Both the position numbers and the translations under genes were made by a program. This document shows, piece by piece, positions 1 to 10,439 of a DNA stretch of 64,000 nucleotides (positions are counted from its first letter, which is position 1; every line of letters begins with the position of its first letter). Source of the stretch: Gnetum montanum (lineage: Eukaryota; Streptophyta; Gnetopsida; Gnetales; Gnetaceae); assembly GCA_015680685.1 (NCBI GenBank), contig MNCI01007731.1, positions 94,791 to 158,790 of the forward strand. Direction: 5' to 3'. Below the pieces are notes generated by a model that was given only the letters and a program-made list of their open reading frames with translations, searched no databases and was not told the DNA's origin.

Positions 1-254
1 ATTATATATAAATATATGTAGTTAAAATAATAAAATTATATATTTAGAGTTTAATTAAATAAGATGGTGTGGTTTGAGTGACCCACATTTAGTTCTCTTT
101 TGATTATATGATTATTTTAATCATGTTTAGTTTACTTTTAAATTTCCATTTGCTTATTTTGTGATGTTTGTAATTCCCTATCTATTGCATCATTTAAAAA
201 TTTTTGTGGTCTTGTTGCTTGCACTAGCATGCAATTAAAAGTTTGAAGGCTAAG
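1..254 (+). mobile_element. 3' internal end of an LTR retroelement, with polypurine tract
   Basis: AT-rich non-coding DNA. Read in reverse, it matches 17,108-17,400, the DNA just inside the LTR of the outer Ty3 element. The last bases before the LTR (about 240-254) are purine-rich (GTTTGAAGGCTAAG) and sit where a polypurine tract should, so this is taken as the 3' end of an element entering from the left. No coding sequence is seen. Relatedness is by eye. Confidence 0.6.
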
Positions 255-370
255 TGTTGATGTCAACACTCCCATGCTCGCATGGGGCCATGATTATCAA
301 TGTTTCTATTTCTTTCCCTTAATAACCACAATAAAAATCATGTGAGTAGTGGGAATTTAAACTGTCAGGT

Positions 371-600
371 GGTGGTCATTAATGGCGGCAGTTATGGACA
401 TTAGTGACAAACTTTTCAGAAGTTATGGTGGTTCCAGTCATTAATGATGGTAGTTATGGTCATTAATGATGGCAGTTATAGTCATTAGTGGTAAACGTTT
501 TGGAAGTTACGATAATTATGGTCATTAATGATGGATGTTATGGTCATTAGTAGCAGACATTTCAAAAGTTACGATGGTTATGGACATAAGTGAACACTTA
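371..600 (+). repeat. Minisatellite in LTR U3
   Basis: A 22-24 bp motif like GGTCATTAATGATGGCAGTTAT recurs about eight times. Roughly every 75-100 bp it is interrupted by a second motif (CTTTTCAGAAGTTATGG, CGTTTTGGAAGTTACG, CATTTCAAAAGTTACG), giving a higher-order unit seen three times. It lies upstream of the LTR TATA box. Confidence 0.7.
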
Positions 601-682
601 ATTAGAGAATGTGGGCATTATTACATAAGAATTGGTGGTAGTTTCTATAAACATAGACATCATTATGGATGGTCACAGTAGC

Positions 683-689
683 TATAAAA
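683..689 (+). promoter_or_regulatory. LTR TATA box
   Basis: TATAAAA in the context GCTATAAAATGG, inside the LTR and downstream of the minisatellite. It is the expected place for a retroelement promoter. Confidence 0.45.
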
Positions 690-1028
690 TGGAGTCTAGA
701 GGGGGGCTCTTGGACAGGGGGGAGGGGAGTCCCAAACAAGCTCTGGCTATCAGTCTAGAGGGGCACCTTCCTCTCCACTAAGCAGTAGTTTCCTCTTTTC
801 ATTTCTTTTCTTTAGAGGCTTCTAGTTGATCTTTGAGGAGGGTCCAAGGTAGAAGCCAGCAGCTCAAAATTAGATCCTTGTGGATCTTCTCAGTGATGAC
901 AGGAGCTTGTATTAGTGGTGCAGATGTGGGTGAACGATCTTCCTCTCTACGATGGTGCACAAAATATGGCAAATGACGGTATTCTTTGAGAACTGCAGTT
1001 GCTACCTTGTGCAAACTGTAGTGGATAG

Positions 1029-1066
1029 TCTCTCTCTCTCTCTCTTTCTCTCTCTCTCCCTCTCTC
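1029..1066. repeat. CT/GA microsatellite
   Basis: Nearly perfect (TC)n run with a few interruptions, inside the LTR. The long minus-strand reading frame across it is a by-product of the repeat. Confidence 0.9.
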
Positions 1067-1361
1067 ATGAAATACACGGTCTTCCTGCCTAGCAGTAGAT
1101 ACCATCGGTAGTCACAGATTAACAGTGTCAGGGGGACTAGGGAAAATTTAGTTCTTTTAATTACTTATTGTATTGAAGACAATTATTTAATTTAAATTTC
1201 AGATTTCTTTCTAGTTTATTATTTGCAAAAGACCATATAGCCCTCTCCAGCTGAAACTATTCCCGAGTTTTCGTACCCATACGAGAGGTACCCTAGGCAA
1301 TAGTCTCCTAAAATGAGTTTTCTTTCCTTGTGTTGATGTGACCAAAATTTATGAATCAACA

Positions 1362-2990
1362 AAACTAAAAATCACAATTGGGTAAAACATAAAATTCACG
1401 CTCTCTTAAAATTATATATATATAACTTAGCTCTTTAGTGAGCTTCTAATTTCTCCTACCAACTAAATAACTTCTTACACTAACTTGCCTGCCCATGTCT
1501 ACAAGAGGCACACCTCCTCCAACAAGTGCATGCAGTGAACCTTCTAATTTTCTGAGAGTTGCTAATAAAACTACTAGTTGAGGTAGAGCTCCACTGTAAT
1601 CTCCTCCTCCTTAGTTTGTAAATACTAGAACTTGTCCAATAATGAATCCAAAGGGCAAGGGCTAAGGAATCCAACAATCTCTAATTCTGATAATGGTTTT
1701 ATCAGTTTTGACCTTCCCACTCCTAGTTTAGAGGCTCCTCCTTTTCAAAAGCCCATATTTGATTTTAAATCCCAATATAAATCCTAGAGATATGGGAATT
1801 CATCCTTTCCCTCCTCTTCTACCTATTCTACTTCCACCTTTTGCCTTTTGGCACTTTCCTTTCCTTGTGCATTCGTCTCTACTATCTGCTTTTGTCCCTC
1901 CATCTTGTTGTAACCCACACATAAATAGAACTTACATTTATAGAACCATGAATTTGAGCTTTTAAATCAAAAGTCTTTCCACTAGGTTAACACCTCATTA
2001 TTTAAGAAAACTAAAATTGCAAATATATTCTTGAAATAAAGTCTTATTAGAAAAAAAAAACAGATTTCATACATCATTGTTACTAACTAAAGAGCATCTA
2101 TCCATCTTAAAGGATATATATGATTCCCCTAAAATCCTATTTTAAAATATTTGAAATACCTTCTTAAATTTGTATAATAGTAATTCTAAAAAGTCCTACT
2201 AAGTAATTTATAAAATTGAAAAAATGTTTGAATGTTCATATCAAATGCAACCAACCTTTAGAAATAAGTTCCATGATTACAAAGATACTAGTGAGTGGGA
2301 AAGTGCAAAACCAACAAACTTATGCATACTTATTACCCATAATAATAAATATTCATGGGGTGTGCTAGACCTCAAAAAACAAGTTTTATTAATAGGAAAA
2401 GAACATCAAATACATAATCCACATTAAGTCATATAGACTAGATATAGAAAGGAAATTTAATTGACTATGGATGTTATGTTGGGAAACATCCTTACAAATA
2501 ACTAATCCCAAAAGGAAGAAGCCTAATCTAGGAACCTAACCTTGACTAAGAATCAACTAAACTAGTAGTAGAGAAAGATTGGCAGAAAATCGGATGGAGC
2601 AGATAATGCATGAAATTATAAAGAAACACTCTCGTGTAGTGATTCCACTTGAATTTAAGAAGAGAAGCTTTTGTGTAGTGATTCCTGTTAAAGAAGGTTG
2701 CTTAGATTCACAACTTTTCCCCAAGGCTGCAAAAGATGAATCAACTAGTTAATACCCAACTTGAACTTTGATGCTTGAGATTTGATTTGGAAATAAATGA
2801 GGCAAAACATTTGCAATTTATCTATAATAGTTAGATGATATATATTTGAATAATTAATCCTTTGAAAGAGAACACTGCATCTATGCTTCCAAATATAATA
2901 TAGAATAATAGGCCTAATAACCTTCCATAGAAATTTGAAATTTATAGAAGTGATAGGCAAAAAGCCAAACATAACATCATCTTGAGATAG
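1362..2990. other. No gene seen; one dispersed fragment
   Basis: AT-rich DNA without a convincing coding frame. The stretch 1,575-1,720 resembles 7,935-8,075 (shared: GTCCAATAATGA, then TCTGATGGTGG-type, then ATGGTTTTATCAG). The source of that fragment is not recognised. Confidence 0.5.
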
Positions 2991-4300
2991 CTTGTGAAAC
3001 ACCACTAATTTTGGCCTAGCACTTTCAGACAAGAATCAAGCTAAGTCATGCTGCTGCCCAACATGAGTACAGCATGACCAAACTTGGAGGCCTCCAAAAC
3101 AGCCCCTGATGGTCCATGATTCAACAGGAAAGGTCCCCCCGGGGCCCATAGGCGAATGCACCAACTTCCAGTATCCAGAATCAAAAGTTTCAGTTCAAAA
3201 TGTTTGGTTTTGGCTAAGTACACTTTGGTTACTTTTTTAGACCCTGCACAGCATAAGGATCAGCGTCACCAATTTTTAGAGCCCCAAAACTGAGCCAAAA
3301 TGACTTGATTTTAAGGGTGTAAGTCATCCTCAAGGTCCACTATTAATAACTATGGGTCCCAACCTTCAAAAATTCCATATTTCAGCCCAAAATTGCAAGT
3401 TTTGGAGGTCACACTACAAGTCACACTGCAATTCATGCTGGATGCTAGACAAGCGAGGCGGTGTTAATCCTTCTTGATTTTCTTTTTCAAGAAATCTGTA
3501 AAATGGCAAAGGGATATGAAAGCCCATGCAAAATTAGGCCAAATATTCAGCAATATATATATATATATAACTTTTTAAGCGAGCCAGAGCTAGAGCTAAT
3601 CTTTCTAAATTTTCTTTTTAAATTTTTAAATTTTTTATCGCTTGAGGGCTTGTATTTCTAATTTGTATTTTTTTATGCGCTTGAATGACCCACAAATTGT
3701 AAAATACATTGAATTTGGTCAAAGAAAACCCTAGCCAAACCCTAGCCCAACCCTATAAATACCCTATCAATTCACACAAACTAGGAGGCAAAAAAAAGAA
3801 GAAGATGGAGGAAGGCAATTTTTTCTCACGTTCATCGTCGCATCATCGTGTCATATCATTCCAGGGCTAGGCGTTTGACTTGCCATCCACACGTGTGCAA
3901 ATACGCTTTGACCAGTGCATATTCCTATTTGAACAATACAATATAGTTTCATTATTGCCTCCCATTTGCATTGTTTATTTCTGTTTATGCTTTTTTTTTT
4001 AAATATAACTTTGTTCATGCTTTATTCATAATTCAGTACGCTTTGTTTACATTTCGTATTGCTGTTTGCATTCCGTTTACATCCTGTTTATGATAACCCC
4101 AACGCTAGCCGTAGCTTACGCTCGAGGAAGTCCTTGGTTGATTTGCGTGCGAACCATCCAAGGCACTCTACCTTCATTTACTTTTCCAGCTTGCCCTCGG
4201 GCGAAGGCAAGGTTAGCTGTCGCTGTCCGACGATCTCTCGGTGTTTGTTTCCTTTCCAGCCTTACATCGACGATTTAGGTCAGTACGGCTTGCACGATGG
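2990..4300 (+). mobile_element. Probable LTR or LTR-like promoter region
   Basis: Long non-coding stretch with a TATA box (3,753), a pyrimidine-rich leader-like downstream part, repeated GTTTACATTYCG-type motifs (4,045-4,090) and a GC-richer right end, all typical of the U3-R-U5 of a plant Ty3 LTR. Clear TG...CA ends and a primer-binding site were not found, and the right side runs into the LINE. The call rests on architecture only. Confidence 0.3.
3753..3760 (+). promoter_or_regulatory. TATA box in LTR-like region
   Basis: CTATAAAT directly after a short telomere-like run (AAACCCTAGCCAAACCCTAG, from about 3,727). Telobox-like AAACCCTA motifs are common in plant promoters. No gene follows. 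Confidence 0.4.
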
Positions 4301-5430
4301 AACAACTTTGAAGGCCCATGTCCACGTGTGCTAGGAAAAGGGGTATTGCCAAAAAATATAAACAAAATCCTCTCTACCATCACAAAGAAGGTAATTAGGA
4401 GTGTGAATTCTAAGATATTTGAGATGTTTGCGGATAGATAAAGCTTGGTGAATGAGGCATTAGAGAAATTGTTGAATTTTAGGGAGAGTTGGTAGTTTTC
4501 AAATATAGTGGAAGAGGGGGATCTAGAATTGTTCTGACCCTTGTTTGTGCCAAGACTTGTTACATCATTTAATGACATTTGATGAGTCATGCAAAAGTTG
4601 AAAGGATACATGCAACTTATAAGGTAAAAGTTTCAACCCATTAATCCATTGGAGGCCATGAAAAGTACTTTGCATCAAAACATCTAGCTACAAATGGTAA
4701 TGAATAAAACTATAAACCCAAGCCAAGAAATGGTGCATTTCTTTACAAGCCCGATACAAATTATTAAACACTTACCTAGAAATCCAATGATCAGCAAGTT
4801 AAAGACAACTAAGAGAAATAACTTCCTTCTGAAACCAAGAGGTAGCAACCCTAGATTCATAATGGCAAGGGGAACGGGTAACAAAGGTAACCATCATGGA
4901 CACAACTTAAAGAGAAAAGTAGGGTTGATCTTGACATTAGTCCAATATATATAATGGTGTAAAACTTTCCAAGCCCTCCAAATGCTTTTGAAAACATGAG
5001 ATCTAGAAATAATGATAGTGTGGGGGAAAAGGATCCAATTAACAAAGTGGATTCCTTTCTAGAAGGGCTTACTTTTGGAAAAAGCTTGTTAAAGCCTTAA
5101 TTAGAGGAGAGTCCCAATAATCTTTGGGCATCTAGATGCTAAACCAACTAGTTAGCAACCAAGGTAAGCCCTTGTTTCAAAGAGTTCAAAAGATATAAGC
5201 CACCCTTATTCTTAGGAAGAGTAACAATATTTCAAGTGACACGATGGAAGCCTTTTTGAGAATCTTTTGAGGACCACATGAAGTCTCAAAATAAGCATTC
5301 AAGCTTCTGATAAGTAGCTTGGGAGGGGGCTCAACATGAAAAATAGTACACATGGGTAGAAGCATAGATGAAGTTACAAACGAGGTACTTACTAGCTGGA
5401 GTGAGGTGTTTAGTCTTCCATTTTTCAATT
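4300..5430 (-). pseudogene. LINE ORF2 C-terminal part (zf-RVT-like)
   Basis: Fragments read WSSKDSQKGFHRVTWNIV and LPKNKGGLYLL (about 5,300-5,180), typical of the region after the RT of plant L1 elements. Further on, LLCDGREDFVYIFWQYPF and TWTWAFKVV (about 4,390-4,310) recall the cysteine/histidine zf-RVT end (C...E...HIFW.CPF...W). The second cysteine is replaced by tyrosine. Several stops break it. Confidence 0.6.
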
Positions 5431-5592
5431 TTCTTTTGAATCCAAAAAATTACATTCTCCCAAAGAACCAAGGTATAACCTCTAAAATCAAAGGGAATTC
5501 CTTGAATCTTGATGATATTGTAATCCTAAAGAAGCTTCCAATTATAGTTGGGCAAATGATAATAATTATTAGTTAAGCTATAAACAAAAGAT

Positions 5593-6536
5593 TTATTCTA
5601 ATGTTAAGAAGCTAATATTGAGGGGAAGAGAGACGGACTCGGTGATAGCTTTATTATGAATATCATAGTGTAGCTGATGATAGAGAAAGTTAGCTGTGAT
5701 GATGAATAGGTAAAGGGCAAGAGAACATCCTTGCCACATTGACCTATGGATAGGAAAGGGAGAGATAATACCAAAGGTAGTAGCTATTCTAGCGATAGCA
5801 TCTAAGAATAAACATTTCACCACATGTAAGAACTTAGGGCCAAAATCAAGTTTAGTCATGGTCTGGAAAATAAAGTCCCACTTTATGTTATTGTAGGCCT
5901 TTACATAATCAAGCTTCATTAGGAGAATATCTTGATTTTCATCCTCCACGCACTTGAGACCTTTCCATGTAGTAATCACATTATTTAAAATATATCTACC
6001 AAGAACAAAGCTTGTTTATTGGGGAGATATAATATGGTAAAGAATTTTCTTTAGACATAAGGCTAAGCACTTGGCCCAAATTTTATACACCACATTAAGA
6101 AGAGTGATGGGATGCCAATTGGAGATATAGGTAAGATCCCTAGACTTAGGAAAGAGACAAATAATCCCTAGATTTAAATTGAGCCCAAGGGAACCAGAAA
6201 GGATAGCCTCTCTGATGACTTGGAAGATATCATTTTCCACAAATCCCAATGATTTCAAAAAAATTCAACAGCAAAACCATCATAACCAGGGGCCTTCCTA
6301 GGACTCAATTTAAAACAAGCCTCTTGAAGTTCATTCCTAGTAATATTAGCTTCTAAACTTTGCAACATAGTAGAATTGATTAGGCTAGGATAATTAAGGG
6401 TAGCGGCCTCAAAGAATGAGATATCCATAGGGGTAGCAACAAATAAGGTTTTAAAATGCTTCTTAAGATATAAGAGGACATTCTTGTGATTACTGATGGT
6501 GGTGCCATCATTGAAAATTTTTTCTAAAGAATGCAA
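5593..6536 (-). pseudogene. LINE ORF2 reverse transcriptase core
   Basis: Three neighbouring frames carry LINE RT words: KAPGYDGFAVEFF (start of the fingers/palm), ISNWHPITLLNVVYKIWA, then MKLDYVKAYNNIKWDFI and RSMWQGCSLALYLFII, in the order expected of an L1 RT. The catalytic F-A-D-D segment that should follow SLPLNI is absent. The frame is lost near 5,593, which points to a deletion through the active site. Without it the copy could not polymerise. Frames change near 6,257 and 6,000. Confidence 0.85.
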
Positions 6537-6650
6537 AGGAGAAGAGCTATTTAGATACTTGAAAAATTCCTTAGAGTGTTCATCTTGAATATTTAACCAA
6601 GTGACTCTACTTTTTGTTAAGGCACTTTGTGCTTTGTATATGTCCCATTG

Positions 6651-7005
6651 TTAGAAGGCTAACCGGGCTCTAGCTAACTCTTTGTTGAAAGGATCTTCAG
6701 CTAATCTATCAATAAAATGTTCAATAGTAGAGTGAATGTTATGGTACTCTTGTCTAGCATGAGCAACCACTTCCTTATAGTAATAAGGAGCAAATTTTTG
6801 CACTCTATAAGAAACATGATGCCACCATTGAATCCAACCCACTTGATCTAAGGATCTAGCATCTGCATTCCAAATGTTTGAGAGATGAAGTTGAACAGAA
6901 AGATAAGAGAAGGGAAACCCCAAAAGATGCTTTAACTTACTCCAAGAGGAAGGAAAGCATTGTTAAATTTTATGAGCATTAATGGAAAGAAGCCTATAGG
7001 CCCAG
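6651..7005 (-). pseudogene. LINE ORF2 endonuclease-RT linker
   Basis: An open frame of about 90 codons leads toward the RT with no intervening element (SLDQVGWIQWWHHVSYRV, then EVVAHARQEYHNIHS). By position it is the region between endonuclease and RT of an L1 ORF2. The catalytic endonuclease part is missing, consistent with 5' truncation near 7,005. Confidence 0.6.
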
Positions 7006-7934
7006 AGCGGATGGTTGACATAACTCGTCTACGTACAGCTATGCATGTAAACTAGTATAATTAATTATTTTATTTTGTTCGATGCTACTTTACGTTAGGT
7101 GTTAAATCATTGTAACCGGTATATTATATTATTTTATTTTAAAAAATTTATAATAAATATAATATTAAAAATGTATTTTATTGTGTGGAGAGTAGCTTAT
7201 CCTAAATCTAGTTCATGTATTGAACTAGTTTTGTACAATGTTTAAAATGGTAGTGACTAGGTGACTAGTTGCTACCTTAAGTTTTGGCCAATGAAATATG
7301 AGTTGAGATGACTTACTTTTAAAAATTTATTTTTGTATACTAATAATTTCATTAGCAATTTAACAAAATATAAAAAATAATCTTAATAAGAAAAATATTA
7401 AGAAATAATTTAAAAATCAATAAAATAAATAATTTATTATTAATTTCTATATTTAAAATATAAATAATAATTATTTTCAGCCGACTTAACACCTAGGGCA
7501 TCTCTTGAATGGGTACAAAAACCGGGAATAGTGTCACCTAGTTATAAGTAATATGGTGTTCAAAATGTTAAATCAAAGATTAGTCTTAAATGAAAATGTT
7601 CTTTTAAGCTCATTCTTATGATGAATATATAAAGTACAATGCTGACATATTAAGCAGGGCATCATCAATGTAAAATTTTCCAAAAAAAAAATGATAACTT
7701 CAGTTTAACATCAAAATAACGGTGAACAGAAGACTAAAATAACTAATAGGAGAAAAACATTAAACGTAAATGGATAATAAAGTTCTTTGATAAAGGAAAT
7801 GATCTGGACTCAAATGGATTCTTAAAATGATAGAACCCTAAATAAACAAAGGTTGATCATAGTCAAGATAGAAATTAGATTTGAAGAGTTGCTCAAACCA
7901 GGCAACTCACAAACTATATTCTTAAAACTCCTGG
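7006..7934. other. AT-rich spacer with an LTR-end fragment
   Basis: No coding sequence. About 7,485-7,560 (ACACCTAGGGCATCTC, then GGGTACAAAAACCGGGAATAG) matches the terminal part of the LTR family seen at 1.3, 16.0, 36.2 and 44.1 kb, in the minus-strand orientation. The rest is simple AT-rich DNA. Confidence 0.5.
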
Positions 7935-8570
7935 TTGAGGTAAAACTTTACATCGATATCTTCCTCCTCTGTTTGCACAGACCGATACTGGTCCAATAAT
8001 GAGTCCCAGGGAGCCATGCTTTCCAAACCCCCCATCTCTGATGGTGGTGATGGTTTTATCAGCCCTGCTTTTGCCACTCCTTTCTATGCCATGGCCCCTC
8101 TTTCTGTCCTTGTCATCCTACAGCCGCATCGCTGTTGCTACTCTGCGCCGTCGCTGCTGCATCGTCAAAACCCTCGGCAAAGGGCTGTGAGGCCCGGCAA
8201 AGGACCGCGTAGGCCTGCATGGTGACCGCACAGCCCTCCATGGGGCAATATCAGCCCCTTTAGGGCTGCAAAGGAACGTCCCCGTATCTTCATCGTTATT
8301 GTGGCATCCCACGCCTCTGAAAACAGTATCTGCTCCGGCTGAGCCTGAGCCTGAAGCAGGATTTCCCAGGCTGCATAGTGTCAAAGGCCCAGCCATGGCG
8401 AGAGAGACCCACGTAAATTCTCGCCGGCAGCACTTTCAAAACTCTCAAGCCGCCCGCCGTCACTATCTGTGTTGCTCGCTCCTGCCATTACGTTGCCCAT
8501 CACAGCTCGATCTCCACCACCATGGTAGACCTCTACGTAGCCCCATGATAATTGCGATGCTAACTTAGAC
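7935..8570. other. GC-rich unrecognised region
   Basis: The first 140 bases match 1,575-1,720 and contain a splice-acceptor-like TTTGCACAG followed by an exon-like stretch, so this could be a captured gene fragment. The following 450 bases are GC-rich (CCGTCGCTGCTGC, GCCGCCCGCCGTC). In composition they resemble the GC-rich parts of the LTR-like DNA at 15.3 and 36.5-37.2 kb. Short open frames on both strands look like composition effects. Confidence 0.3.
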
Positions 8571-8574
8571 TATC

Positions 8575-9330
8575 ACACATTGGATCAAGGTAGGAGCGCT
8601 TCCTCAAAAATGAACAAACGCAAGAAGTCCCTTGGTATACCTTCAAATAGTAGGTCAAAAATGGTGCAAGGCTCTACATGATTTTGGGTCAAGGGTAACC
8701 TGATATCATAAGATATGTATCAAGCCTAGAATCTCCCATCATTAAGAAAAAGTAACATTCGGCTAAAGCTTGCAAAGCATTCAATCATAGTTCCACCAGG
8801 ACAAGTCGATGATGTGATTATTACTATTAGTGGTTGGTCTTGTCTTACTGATTTTCTAATCATTTATGTAGGTAAAAACAAGGGTGAGTTCCCTATCATA
8901 ATGGGAAGGGTTTGGCTTAGCACTATAGATGCTAAGCTAGGTATTAGAGATTTATCCTTGAAAATCTCCAAGGAAGATGAAGCTAGAAACATTCAAAGAT
9001 GTAGAGTTCCATGTATTATACACAATAATAATAGGTGCAATTGCATGCATAGAATGTGGGCAATTAAATAGGAAAATAATACAACATGTAAAAGATGTAT
9101 TGAAGAGATGTGTTTGCAAAGATGCTTGTATGTAGCAACCACTCAACAAGAAGGCCCCCAGTGGCTGATTAGAGATGAAGAAATTGAATCAAACATATAC
9201 ATGGAACCAACAAATCAAATTATAAGTGCCTACGTAGAAGAAATTAACAAGTTGAAGCAATCAAGGAGAAGGCACCCCTATCAACACACATGTCAAGAAG
9301 AAGAGATAGAATGGGGATAGCTTGAGATCA
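8575..9330 (+). pseudogene. Ty3/gypsy protease region, decayed
   Basis: Homologous to the protease segment of the inner element (22,708-23,340). Shared words are FPIIMGRVWLSTIDA and LGIRDLSLKISK, then RCLYVATTQQ. The active-site D-S-G is not preserved in frame: the matching place reads as a broken ALHDFGSRV, so the aspartate position is disturbed. The usual order continues downstream into RT. Confidence 0.75.
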
Positions 9331-9419
9331 GAAATATAGTTGAACCAAAATCATTAGAATTAAGGGCCTACTAGCAACACTAAAATATACTTTCTTAAAT
9401 AATAAGAAGTTGATCATAA

Positions 9420-10310
9420 TGAAGGCCAACCTGGATAAGGAACAAAAGAAGAAGTTATTGGAAGTGATCAATAAGTGACCCACAGTGTTTGCTTGGTCTT
9501 ATGATGGGATCACTGGTGTTGACTCTAGACTTTGTTAACATTGAATATACACCAATCTAGTAGTGAAACTATGACGCCAACCATAGAGGAGGCTAAATCC
9601 AAAACTCAAGGAAATAGTCAAGCAAGAATTGAAAAAATTACTAAATGTAGGATTCATTTATCCCATTGTTAATAGTGAATGGATCAGTCCTTTGGTAATT
9701 GTTCCAAGGAAGGTGGAAAAGTGGAGAGTATGCCTTGACTTCTGAGTGTTGAATTTTGCCACATTCAAGGATCATTTTCCCTTGTCATTTGATGACCAAG
9801 TCCTAAACACTATTGTAGGACATGTGCGCTATAGTTTTTTGGATGGGTAAAACAAATGTAACCAAATCTGCATTGTGCTTAAGGACTAAGAAAAAACAAT
9901 GTTCACTAGTCCATGGGGAACGTTTACATATAAGCAAATGCCTTTTTTTCTTTGCAATGCCCTTGCTACCTTTCAGAGATCTGTACTTAGTATCTTCCAA
10001 AAATAGATAGGAAATGGTGTTGAAGTATTCATGGATGATTTTTCAACATATGGGTTGGATTTCAAACAAGCATTAGATTGTCTAGAGTAGGTGCTAAAAA
10101 TATGTGTAGAAACTAACCTAAAGCTCAATTGATAGAAGAGCCATCTTATGGTCCAGGATGGGATTATGCTTGGACATAAAATTTCACAAAGAGGAATAGA
10201 GGTAGATCCTGAAAAGAGCAGATTCATACAAAACATCATCCAAAGGCCACAAAACATAAAAAATGTTTGATCATTTTTAGGCCACACAAGTCAACATGAC
10301 AGTATGCACA
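9420..10310 (+). pseudogene. Ty3/gypsy reverse transcriptase, decayed
   Basis: In one main frame with many stops: LKEIVKQELKKLL, GFIYPIVNSEWISPLVIVP (primer-grip region), then a palm word FMDDFSTYG where most Ty3 elements have Y/F-x-D-D, and HKISQRGIEVDPEK. These are standard Ty3 RT landmarks in the right order. It follows the protease fragment directly, so 8,575-10,310 is one pol remnant of the same family as the inner element. RNase H and integrase are missing. Confidence 0.8.
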
Positions 10311-10439
10311 TTAGGAGGCATTTGGTTTGAAGGTATCTTGAATGATGTTGTAGAGGAGGAAAGAGAAGTAGGGTCGATAGCCATATGTGTCTATGAGAAC
10401 TTGGTAGGATTGTTGGTTTAGAAAAATGATTGTTTTCAG

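Larger units (their letters stand above)
255..1361 (+). mobile_element. 3' LTR of a + strand LTR retroelement
   Basis: Bounded by TGTTGA at 255 and TCAACA ending at 1,361, a matched inverted terminal pair of the usual TG...CA type. The right 110 bases (CGTACCCATACGAGAGGTACC, then CCTAAAATGAG and CCAAAATTTATGAATCAACA) have relatives at 7.5, 15.9, 36.2 and 44.1 kb, so this is a dispersed family. Inside are a minisatellite (371-600), a TATA box (683) and a CT microsatellite (1,029-1,066). The 5' LTR is outside the window, so LTR age and target duplication cannot be judged. Confidence 0.65.
4300..7005 (-). mobile_element. 5'-truncated L1-type LINE, decayed
   Basis: Reading the minus strand downward gives, in order: the end of an endonuclease/linker region (7,005-6,550), reverse transcriptase (6,536-5,593), then a thumb/C-terminal part with a cysteine-rich RT-associated end (to about 4,300). 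Many stops and frame changes break it. The RT-like words and the absence of LTRs, gag or integrase place it in the plant L1 group. The 5' end stops inside ORF2, as is usual for LINEs. A T-run on the + strand at about 3,990 could mark the poly(A) end, but 4.0-4.3 kb does not read as LINE, so the 3' border is uncertain. Confidence 0.8.

Noticed and set aside
799-1077. Minus-strand ORF with an arginine/glutamate-rich start
   Set aside because: Produced by the CT microsatellite inside the LTR.
3727-3752. Interstitial telomere
   Set aside because: Only about three imperfect AAACCCTA units next to a TATA box; a promoter telobox is more likely.
4059-4334. Plus-strand ORF in the GC-richer end of the LTR-like region
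   Set aside because: Overlapping frames on both strands, no domain, and it lies in probable LTR DNA.
9420-10310. Endogenous pararetrovirus RT
   Set aside because: It is joined to a Ty3 protease shared with an LTR-bounded element, and no movement- or coat-protein words are present.
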